Shown here: piece by piece, positions 58,022 through 64,000 of the stretch | Numbering within the stretch: position 1 is the first letter of the stretch | Layout of the letters: every line of letters starts with the position of its first letter | Source of the DNA: Hydrogenophaga intermedia | Lineage (GTDB): Bacteria > Pseudomonadota > Gammaproteobacteria > Burkholderiales > Burkholderiaceae_C | Assembly (NCBI RefSeq): GCF_023715105.1 | Contig: NZ_JAMBNO010000008.1 | Coordinates: 124,001 to 188,000 of the forward strand | Direction: 5' to 3' | Length of the DNA: 64,000 nucleotides | Notes under the pieces: model-generated | Database searches by the model: none | Seen by the model: the letters and a program-made list of their open reading frames with translations, nothing else | Told to the model about the DNA's origin: nothing | Made by a program: the position numbers and the translations under genes

Positions 58022-58768
58022 TCAGCCGCGTTTCAGGGGCAGCACCTTGCCCTCGCCGCCGGCGCTCACGCGCGCACCGGTGACGAAGTAGGCGTGCAGG
58101 TCGTGCGCGAAGCGGTTGAGCTGGTGCAGCACCGCCTTGTTGCCGCGCACCAGCGCGTTGTAGCCCAGCACCGCAGGGATGGCCACCAGCAGGCCGAGGG
58201 CGGTCATGATGAGCGCCTCGCCGATCGGGCCGGCCACCTGGTCGATGCTGACCTGGCCCGAGGCGCCGATGCCCAGCAGCGCGTGGTAGATGCCCCAGAC
58301 GGTGCCGAACAGGCCCACGAAGGGGGCCGTGGAGGCCACCGAGGCCAGCACCGACAGGCCGCCCTGGGCGCGCGCGGTGAAGTCGTCCACGCTCTTGCGC
58401 AGCGAGCGCTCGATCCAGTCGCTCACGTCCAGGCTGTCGTGCAGCTGCCGCGGTGGCGTGTTGCTGCCCAGGTTGTCCTGGTGGGTGATGTGGCGTGCGG
58501 CCTCGCGACCTTCGAGCGCCGCGGCGCGAAACGGGTTGCCCTCCGGGCTGCCGAGCTTGTCCAGCGCCTCGGCGAAATCATTGCTGTGCCAGAAGCCTTC
58601 CACGCCGCGTGCCTGGGCGCGCTGCGCACGCAAGTCGAGCGACTTCCACACGATGATGACCCAGGTGGCCAGCGACATGGCCAGCAGCACCAGCGCGACG
58701 ATGCGTGTGACCCAGTCGCCCTGGGACCAGAGGTGGGCAAGGCCCGAGGTGGCGAATGACGAATCCAT
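58022..58768 (-). CDS. exbB: Biopolymer transport protein ExbB
   Basis: 248 residues. Three transmembrane helices (about 14-34, 130-150, 175-200) and the MotA/TolQ/ExbB motif GLFGTVWGIYHALLGIG followed by IGEALIMTALGLLVAIPAVLGYN. GGAG lies upstream of the ATG. Cotranscribed with tonB (27 bp) and exbD. Confidence 0.95.
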   Translation of the reverse strand: MDSSFATSGLAHLWSQGDWVTRIVALVLLAMSLATWVIIVWKSLDLRAQRAQARGVEGFWHSNDFAEALDKLGSPEGNPFRAAALEGREAARHITHQDNLGSNTPPRQLHDSLDVSDWIERSLRKSVDDFTARAQGGLSVLASVASTAPFVGLFGTVWGIYHALLGIGASGQVSIDQVAGPIGEALIMTALGLLVAIPAVLGYNALVRGNKAVLHQLNRFAHDLHAYFVTGARVSAGGEGKVLPLKRG

Positions 58769-58795
58769 GTTTTCTCTGACTCCGGGAAGCGGGGT

Positions 58796-59548
58796 TTATT
58801 CAAGAACGAAATTGATCGGGATGTTGAACCACATCGCCTCGGCCACACCGGCGCGCTTGCCCGGCACGTAGCGCCAGCGCAGCACCGTCTCGACGGCCGT
58901 GCGGTCCAGACGCTCGAAACCGCTGGATTGCTGCACCTCGGCGCGGCTGGCGGTGCCGTCGGTTTCGATGAACACGCGCACGACCACCTTGCCTTGCTCG
59001 CCCAGGCGTCGCGACAACGGTGGGTAGGGCGGGCGCGGGTTGTTGAGGTAGGCGGCACTGCTCGAGGGCAGTTGCACCACCGGCGGTGGGGGCGGTGCCA
59101 CGGGCGCTGGCGCGGGTGGTGCTGCCGTGATCGGTGCCGGTGCGGGCGGTTGGGGCTGGGGCGGCGCCACCGGTTCGGGCGGGGCCGCCTCGGGCGCCAC
59201 CGGCGATGGTTCGATCGGCTTCACCGGCTGCGGCACCGGCTCGGGGCGCGGTGCGGGCCTCGGCCGGGGTTGCGGCTTGGGCGGCTGCGGCTGTGCAACG
59301 GGTGGTGGCGGTTCGGGCTGCACCAACGGCTGGGCGGGTTCGATGATCTCGGCCAACACCTGCACCGGAATCACCAACTCCACCGCGCGGCGAAGCAGGC
59401 CCGCCTGCAACGCCCACACGGCCAGCACGTGCAGGCCAATGACGGCACCCACCACGCTCAGGCGGCGTCGCAGCAGCTTGTTGGTCATCGGGGCAAGGGC
59501 CACATCGGCGCGCAAAGCGGTCATGTTATCGGCCGGGGCGAAGGGCAT
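58796..59548 (-). CDS. tonB: Energy transducer TonB
   Basis: 250 residues from the ATG at 59548; starts at 59524 or 59488 are also possible and none has a clear Shine-Dalgarno. N-terminal anchor RLSVVGAVIGLHVLAVWAL, a long Pro/Gln/Ala-rich periplasmic spacer (about 70-165), and the TonB_C domain with PPYPPLSRRLGEQGKVVVRVFI (the YPxxA-like motif) to NFVLE. It powers the siderophore receptor encoded upstream in the same strand block. A Fur-like box lies 128 bp upstream. Confidence 0.94.
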   Translation of the reverse strand: MPFAPADNMTALRADVALAPMTNKLLRRRLSVVGAVIGLHVLAVWALQAGLLRRAVELVIPVQVLAEIIEPAQPLVQPEPPPPVAQPQPPKPQPRPRPAPRPEPVPQPVKPIEPSPVAPEAAPPEPVAPPQPQPPAPAPITAAPPAPAPVAPPPPPVVQLPSSSAAYLNNPRPPYPPLSRRLGEQGKVVVRVFIETDGTASRAEVQQSSGFERLDRTAVETVLRWRYVPGKRAGVAEAMWFNIPINFVLE

Positions 59549-59564
59549 GCAGGAAAGGGCGGGT

Positions 59565-59651
59565 TCAAGGTTTCAGCACCCAGCGGGTGGCGAGCAACAC
59601 CAGCACGGCGCTCAGGCCCAGGGTCAGCAGCGTGATCATGGCGGTGGACAT
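59565..59651 (-). CDS. Possible 28-residue single-pass membrane peptide
   Basis: ATG at 59651 to TGA at 59565 gives MSTAMITLLTLGLSAVLVLL followed by ATRWVLKP: a hydrophobic helix of about 20 residues with a basic end. It starts 25 bp after the Fur-like box and ends 16 bp before the tonB ATG, so it would be the first ORF of the tonB-exbBD transcript. No good Shine-Dalgarno is visible, so it may be chance in high-GC DNA. Confidence 0.35.
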   Translation of the reverse strand: MSTAMITLLTLGLSAVLVLLATRWVLKP

Positions 59652-59665
59652 CGGTGGATGTGGTC

Positions 59666-60733
59666 TCATGATAAACGAGAATTAATCGCATTTACAGGAA
59701 GCCGGGCGAAAAAATCACCGGCCCTGGCCGCATCGGCGGCCTGTGCCGGCTCCCGAAGGCCGCACATCGCCATGGCGATCGTGAGCTCGTCGAGCAACTG
59801 CCGCAGCGCACCCGCCACCCCGCGGGCCCCGTCGGCGGCCAGGGCACGCGCCACGGGCCGGCCCACCAGCACGGCCTGTGCGCCCAGCGCCAGCGCCTTG
59901 AGCACGTCGGTGCCGCGGCGCAGGCCGCCGTCCACCAGCAGCGGCAGGCGCCCGCCATTGGCGGCGGCCACATCGGGCAGTGCGTCGGCCGTGGCCAGCA
60001 CGGTGTCGAGTTGGCGCGCGCCGTGGTTCGATACGATCAGGCCGCCGGCGCCATGCTCGGCCGCGAGCACCGCGTCTTGCGGATGCAGCACGCCCTTCAG
60101 CCACAACGGCAGCGGGCTGCGTTGGATCAGCCAGGCGAGTTCGCGCCAGGTGGGGGCGGCGGCCAGCAGCTCGGCCAGCGTGTGCTCGGGCCGCTCTGGC
60201 AGGTTGGCGTTGCCGGTGCCCGCAGCCAGCGTGAAGCCGCTGGCGCGCTCGCGGTCGCGAAAGCCCTGCACCGGCGCGTCCAGCGTGAGGACGGCGGCCT
60301 CGAAGCCGGCGTCTGCCGCACGCTGCAGGTAGGCCAGACAGGCTTCGCGCGTGTGCAGCCAGTGCAGCTGACACCACAGCGCGCCGCGTCCGGCATCGGC
60401 CAGGTACAGGCGCGCGATGTCCTCCATCGGCGTGTTCGACTGGCAACTCAACACGAAGCCCGCGCCCAGCGCGGCGGCCGCGACGGCACACCCGGCCTCC
60501 GCCTGCGGGTGCAGGGCGGCCTGGTGCGCCATGGGCGCCACGAAGATGGGGTGGGGCAGCGTGCGGGCGCTCAGGGTGCAGCGCAGGTGGCTGCCATCCA
60601 GCCCGCGCAACACGCGCGGGCGCAGGCGCAGCCGCTGCCACGCCGCTTCGTTTTCGCGCAACGTGATCTCATCGGCCGCGCCGCCTTCGAGCCAGGCCTG
60701 CCAGCGCGCTTTCCCGGTCACGTCGTGGACCAT
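59666..60733 (-). CDS. FMN-dependent alpha-hydroxy-acid oxidase/dehydrogenase family protein
   Basis: 355 residues, TIM-barrel of the glycolate/lactate oxidase family. Catalytic Lys213 (WLKGVLHPQDA), His237 and Arg240 (SNHGARQLD) and the phosphate loop VDGGLRRGTDVLKALALGAQAVLVGRP are present. Two tyrosines that hold substrate in glycolate oxidase appear changed: the Y-x-x-S-G-A region reads WLEGGAADE (Trp14) and QLYVY reads QLHWL (His124). The start overlaps the PiuC stop by 16 bp, so it is part of the siderophore receptor operon, an unusual partner. Substrate unknown. Confidence 0.87.
   Translation of the reverse strand: MVHDVTGKARWQAWLEGGAADEITLRENEAAWQRLRLRPRVLRGLDGSHLRCTLSARTLPHPIFVAPMAHQAALHPQAEAGCAVAAAALGAGFVLSCQSNTPMEDIARLYLADAGRGALWCQLHWLHTREACLAYLQRAADAGFEAAVLTLDAPVQGFRDRERASGFTLAAGTGNANLPERPEHTLAELLAAAPTWRELAWLIQRSPLPLWLKGVLHPQDAVLAAEHGAGGLIVSNHGARQLDTVLATADALPDVAAANGGRLPLLVDGGLRRGTDVLKALALGAQAVLVGRPVARALAADGARGVAGALRQLLDELTIAMAMCGLREPAQAADAARAGDFFARLPVNAINSRLS
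59676..59690 (-). promoter_or_regulatory. Fur-box-like site before tonB-exbB-exbD
   Basis: On the minus strand TGCGATTAATTCTCG matches the 7-1-7 Fur model TGAGAATnATTCTCA at 11 of 14 positions. It overlaps the last codons of the FMN oxidase gene and lies upstream of the tiny ORF and tonB. Iron-repressed expression is the expected result. Confidence 0.7.
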
Positions 60734-61398
60734 TGCCGCAGGAGGTTGTGATACACGCCGGTGAGTGCCCGTGTCTCGTCGTTCTCGCCATGGCGCGCGC
60801 GCAGCGCGACCAGCGCCATGTCCAGGTCGAACAGGATGCGGCGTTGTGCCTCGGGCGCCACCAGGCTTTCGATCCAGAAGAACGCGGCCAGCCGCGTTCC
60901 GCGCGTGACGGGCGTCACCGCGTGCAGCAGGCCCGCCGGGTAGAGCAGGGCGTCGCCGGCGTCAAGCTTGAAGCGCTGCGCGCCCAGGCGGTCGTGCACC
61001 ACCAGCTCACCGCCGTCGTAGCTGGCCTGATCGCTCAGGAACACGGTGCAGGAGAGGTCGGCGCGCAGCCATTGCGAGCCATCGCGCAGGATGGCGTTGT
61101 CGATGTGCGCGCCATAGTGTTCGCCCGGCGCGCGGTAGCGGTTGAAGCGCGGCGGGAAGATGCGCCGCGGCAGCGTGGCCGACAGGAACATCGGCTCGCG
61201 CTGCAACGCGCCCAGCACCAGCGGCCGCAGCCGCCGGCTGTGCTCGCTGTCGCTCGCGATCTGCTGGTTGTGCTTGTCTTGCTGCGCCTGCTCGCCCGCG
61301 GTGGCCGCGCCGTCGATCCAGGGCGCATCGTCGCCCAGCAGGGCGCGTGCGCGATCGATTTCGTCGGGGGTCAGCAGGGAGGTGAGGCGCAGCAGCAT
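60718..61398 (-). CDS. PKHD-type Fe(II)/2-oxoglutarate hydroxylase, PiuC/YbiX family
   Basis: 226 residues, family length. Facial triad His98-x-Asp100 (GAHIDNAI) and His159 (GLLHAV), with the 2-oxoglutarate Arg169 (GTRLAAFFW). Members are encoded next to TonB-dependent catecholate-siderophore receptors (Fiu-YbiX, PiuA-PiuC) as here; their natural substrate is not settled. It begins 6 bp after the receptor stop and overlaps the oxidase gene. Confidence 0.94.
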   Translation of the reverse strand: MLLRLTSLLTPDEIDRARALLGDDAPWIDGAATAGEQAQQDKHNQQIASDSEHSRRLRPLVLGALQREPMFLSATLPRRIFPPRFNRYRAPGEHYGAHIDNAILRDGSQWLRADLSCTVFLSDQASYDGGELVVHDRLGAQRFKLDAGDALLYPAGLLHAVTPVTRGTRLAAFFWIESLVAPEAQRRILFDLDMALVALRARHGENDETRALTGVYHNLLRQWSTT

Positions 61399-61404
61399 GG
61401 CGGA

Positions 61405-63609
61405 TCAGAACAGCGTGGTCAGCGTGACTTGCACCTTGCGGGCGGCGCCGGGTTGGTAGAAGCCACGGTAGAGCCCGTCGGCGTAGAGCTCGTCGGTGAG
61501 GTTGGTGACATTCAGCTTGAGCGTGTGGTGGTCGTTGATGACGTACTCGGCCATCGCGTCCAGCGTGACGAAGCTGTCCGCCAGCACGTTGCGCGCACCC
61601 TCGGGCGACTGCTCGCTGCGGAAGTTCAGGCCGGCGCCCACGCGCCACGCCGGCGAAATGCGGTAGGCCGTCCACAGACTGGCGCTGTGCTTGGGCGTCA
61701 GGCCGGGCCGATCGCCTTCAACCTGTGCGCCGCCACCGCTGGCTGCCGGCACCTGGTTGCTGCGCGTGATGCGCGCACTCGGGATCCAGGTGTGGTTGTA
61801 GAAGATCTCCCAGGCCGGGGTGATGCGACCGGCCAAGTTGAACTCCATGCCGCGCGCAAAGCGCTTGCCCGAGAGCAGTTGCTGCGTGGCGGCGGTGTCG
61901 GGGTCGGTGTTGCGCTCGTTGTACTTCTCGGCGTGGAACAGCGCCACCCCGAACAGCGCCCGGTTGTCGAACAGGTCCCACTTCGCACCGATTTCGACGT
62001 TGCGGCTCTTCTCCGGCGGCGTGTTCGCGTTGCGCGCGTTGGCGCTGCCGGGCGCAAAGTTACCGAGGGCGTACTGGTAGGTGTCGCCCGAGGTGTTGTA
62101 CGAGGTGCCAAAGGACGCGTAGTACGACGCCGTGGCGCTGGGCTGGAACAGCAGCCCCAGGCGCGGGCTCCAGAGGTTCTCGCTGATCTCGAACTGGTTG
62201 CCGGCCGGGTCGCGGTAGCTGGCGGTGAAGCGGTCAAAGCGCAGGCCGGCCACGAGCTTGAGCGCATCGGTCAGCGCCATCGTGTCCTGCGCATACAGGC
62301 CGACGTTGCGCGCGTCGAAGCGGGTCAGCGGTGGTTCGCCGCGCGTGTCAGCACGCCAGTCGCCGTCGTTGGGGGTGCCCACGGTGGTGGTCAGGCCCGA
62401 GGCGGGGCCGGCGAAGTTCTGGTTGCGCCTGGCGTTCTCGTCGCTCAGGTCCACGCCCGCCAGCAACTGGTGCCTCATGCCCAGCGCGTCGAAGGCCGTG
62501 CTGTAGTCGCTCTGCACCTGCGTCAGCGTGCTGTAGCCCACGCGCCCCTTGGGCGTGCGGGTGATCACCGTGTTCGGGCTCAGGTTGTCGATGGTGGTGC
62601 CGCCCGCGAAGCGGACCACGCTCGTCCAGAGCTCCCGCTCGTACTCGCCGTGACGCACGGTGGTTCGCAACTCGCTGTCGCGGTCGAATCGGTGGGTGTG
62701 GCTGAAGGTGGCCGCTGTCGTGGTCGTGCGGTTGTAGTCGCTGGCCAGACCGTAGAAGTTGTCGGCAGGCAGGGTTTCGATGATGCGGTTGAAGCCGTTG
62801 CCCAGCGGTTGCTGGAACCAGGGGTGGTTGTAGCCGGGGTTGCCATCGGTCTCCAGGTGGTACAGGCCGACCGAAAACTCGTCCTTGAGGCCAATGCCCC
62901 AGCGGTAGGTCGGCGCAATGCCGCGCTTGTTGTCCTTGGCCCCTTTGTTGTCGGCGTTCTGCGCCATGGCATTGATGCGCAGGGCAGCGTCGTCACCGGT
63001 CTTGAGGTTGAAGTCACCGGTCAACCGCAGTTCCTTGCCCGTGCCGATGGTGGTGTTGACCTCGTGCTGGTCCATCAGGAATGGCTGCTTGCTCACCTGG
63101 TTGACCACACCACCGGTGGAGCCCTTGCCGAACAGCATGGAGGCCGAGCCCTTGAGGATCTCGACGCGGTCGAGGTTGAAGGTGTCGCGCTCGATCAGCG
63201 GCGCATCGCGCAGACCGTCGACAAAGATGTCGCCGGCCTGGCCCAGCGAGAAGCCGCGCAGGCGGATGTCTTCTTCACCGGTTTCACCGGCCTGGAACGT
63301 GACGCCAGCGGTCGTGCGAAGCACCTCGCGGAAATCGTCGAGGTTGCGGTCGTCCAGCAGACGCTCGGTCATCACGGTGACCGATTGCGGTATGTCGCGC
63401 AGCGCCTGGGTGCCTTTGCCGATACGGGTCTCGGTGGCTTTGAGCGTGGTCTTTGAGTCGGTGCCGATGGCCTGGTCGCGCACCTCGATCGTGCCCAGTG
63501 TGGTGGCTGGGGTGGCGGCAGGCGATTGGGCGAAGGCGGGGGATGCGGTCAGCGAGCCGGCGAGCAGCGCGGCGCCGAGCGGCAGTGGCTTGAAGTTGTG
63601 TTGAGGCAT
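61405..63609 (-). CDS. TonB-dependent siderophore receptor (Fiu/PiuA-like)
   Basis: 734 residues from the ATG at 63609, which gives a clean signal peptide (MPQHNFKPLPLGAALLAGSL, cut after AFA near 27); a longer frame begins inside the Fur-like box and is rejected. Plug domain about 60-165 (DIPQSVTVMTERLLDDR, FGKGSTGGVVNQVSKQP), then a 22-strand barrel ending in KVQVTLTTLF with terminal Phe. Imports ferric siderophore, probably catecholate given the PiuC neighbour. First gene of the iron block. Confidence 0.94.
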   Translation of the reverse strand: MPQHNFKPLPLGAALLAGSLTASPAFAQSPAATPATTLGTIEVRDQAIGTDSKTTLKATETRIGKGTQALRDIPQSVTVMTERLLDDRNLDDFREVLRTTAGVTFQAGETGEEDIRLRGFSLGQAGDIFVDGLRDAPLIERDTFNLDRVEILKGSASMLFGKGSTGGVVNQVSKQPFLMDQHEVNTTIGTGKELRLTGDFNLKTGDDAALRINAMAQNADNKGAKDNKRGIAPTYRWGIGLKDEFSVGLYHLETDGNPGYNHPWFQQPLGNGFNRIIETLPADNFYGLASDYNRTTTTAATFSHTHRFDRDSELRTTVRHGEYERELWTSVVRFAGGTTIDNLSPNTVITRTPKGRVGYSTLTQVQSDYSTAFDALGMRHQLLAGVDLSDENARRNQNFAGPASGLTTTVGTPNDGDWRADTRGEPPLTRFDARNVGLYAQDTMALTDALKLVAGLRFDRFTASYRDPAGNQFEISENLWSPRLGLLFQPSATASYYASFGTSYNTSGDTYQYALGNFAPGSANARNANTPPEKSRNVEIGAKWDLFDNRALFGVALFHAEKYNERNTDPDTAATQQLLSGKRFARGMEFNLAGRITPAWEIFYNHTWIPSARITRSNQVPAASGGGAQVEGDRPGLTPKHSASLWTAYRISPAWRVGAGLNFRSEQSPEGARNVLADSFVTLDAMAEYVINDHHTLKLNVTNLTDELYADGLYRGFYQPGAARKVQVTLTTLF

Positions 63610-63695
63610 GGCGTTGCAGCTAGGGGAGGACACATGGCTGGCTGCAGCGCCTTGCGGGCCGGTGGCTGGCTGGGAACTCGACAATTTATCGCAAA

Positions 63696-63710
63696 TGCGA
63701 ACCATTCCTA
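63696..63710 (-). promoter_or_regulatory. Fur-box-like site before the siderophore receptor
   Basis: On the minus strand TAGGAATGGTTCGCA matches TGAGAATnATTCTCA at 10 of 14 positions, within an AT-rich stretch 87 bp upstream of the receptor ATG. Confidence 0.65.
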
Positions 63711-63878
63711 TTCAAGTAGAAAGACGAGCGTGTCTTTCGAGGGCATGAGCCTGGTCCCGCGTGCGCGGTTAGAGGGTTGCCGTGAGGTCGATTGCTGCAA
63801 CGCGGCAGCGCGTTTCCAGAGGCAGAGAGGGCGTCGATGTGGCGTTGCAGCAAAAAAAGCTATCGACGGGATATTGAC

Positions 63879-63911
63879 TATCAATTCTGGTGATAAATAG
63901 TCATCGCCTAT
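63879..63911 (+). promoter_or_regulatory. OxyR-like binding motif upstream of ahpC
   Basis: ATAG-N7-CTAT (63897-63911) is one complete OxyR half-operator. Next to it TATCA-N7-TGATA (63879-63895) forms another palindrome, though it does not fit the second OxyR half in exact phase. The pair lies 60-95 bp before the ahpC start, the usual place for OxyR activation. Confidence 0.55.
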
Positions 63912-63971
63912 CATTGGTCCATCCCGCCACAGCGGAATCGCATTCCCATCCACCTCAACCAGGAGTTCTCC

Positions 63972-64000
63972 ATGTCCCTGATCAACACCACGGTCCCGAC
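63972..64000 (+). CDS. ahpC: Alkyl hydroperoxide reductase subunit C (5' end only)
   Basis: Only nine codons are inside the window: MSLINTTVP. This is the start of AhpC peroxiredoxins (E. coli begins MSLINT). AGGAG lies 6 nt before the ATG. The OxyR-like motif upstream supports the call. The remainder, including the peroxidatic Cys, is outside the window. Confidence 0.75.

Larger units (their letters stand above)
63610..63971. other. 362-bp divergent regulatory region, siderophore receptor / ahpC
   Basis: No gene is seen. The receptor side holds a Fur-like box at 63696-63710. The ahpC side becomes AT-rich from about 63840 and holds the OxyR-like motif and nearby palindrome. The middle (63720-63840) shows nothing recognisable. 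Confidence 0.6.

Noticed and set aside
61405..63705. Longer siderophore receptor starting at 63705
   Set aside because: That start lies inside the Fur-like box and would bury the signal peptide behind 32 residues.

Overview
The window is high-GC bacterial chromosome with very dense coding, short intergenic gaps and many ATGA-type overlaps. Gene content and order point to a beta-proteobacterium of the order Burkholderiales, most likely Comamonadaceae (Hydrogenophaga/Acidovorax-like): the tig-clpP-clpX-lon block with a tRNA-Leu upstream, a Trp-rich TIGR04438-type small protein, TctC-type binding proteins, a surE-pcm-nlpD string and an ilvD/LysR pair. This placement is inference from gene content; no 16S gene is present.

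Layout. 1-4.1 kb: the end of an FtsX-type ABC permease, an SRAP (YedK) DNA-crosslinking protein and a pirin. 4.1-6.7 kb: a nitric-oxide-stress locus in which a RIC-type iron-sulfur repair protein and a nitronate monooxygenase overlap by 4 bp, divergent from an NsrR-type Rrf2 regulator, with a palindrome between them. 6.7-17.9 kb: an HpnC-like synthase, then two RND efflux modules (lipoprotein adaptor, pump, outer-membrane channel, second adaptor, second pump); a TetR-type operator sits upstream although no tetR gene is nearby. 17.9-26.1 kb: LysR regulator, D-amino-acid dehydrogenase-like flavoprotein, class III aminotransferase, TAXI-TRAP transporter and an Asp/Glu-racemase-family protein, probably one amino-acid scavenging locus. 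26.2-32.8 kb: tRNA-Leu(UAG), tig, clpP, clpX, lon, then tRNA-Gly(GCC), tRNA-Cys(GCA) and tRNA-Leu(UAA), i.e. protein quality control plus a tRNA cluster. 32.8-37.3 kb: conserved hypothetical, UMF1-type MFS carrier, fumarase-murI operon.

37.4-47.3 kb shows genome decay and mobile DNA between housekeeping genes: an out-of-frame deletion fusion of a two-partner-secretion adhesin with its transporter, a 188-bp MITE-like element inserted in the terminator loop between acs and a cytochrome c gene, and a malonyl-CoA decarboxylase reduced to its C-terminal third at the head of a malonate-utilisation operon (tctC-like, enoyl-CoA hydratase, matB). ilvD, lgt and a thioesterase lie between.

50.8-57.5 kb: surE-pcm-nlpD without rpoS behind it, an exonuclease, rlmD, a small lipoprotein, a Bax-inhibitor-1 membrane protein and a GlcG/HbpS protein. 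57.6-64.0 kb: an iron-uptake region on the minus strand (siderophore receptor, PiuC-type hydroxylase, FMN alpha-hydroxy-acid oxidase, a tiny membrane ORF, tonB, exbB, exbD) with two Fur-box-like sites, and the first codons of ahpC with an OxyR-like motif at the right edge.

The strongest leads are the Shine-Dalgarno-sequestering hairpin before the pirin gene, the terminator-carrying MITE, the broken malonate and adhesin loci, the Fur-associated oxidase and 28-residue membrane ORF in the Ton operon, and the orphan TetR operator.
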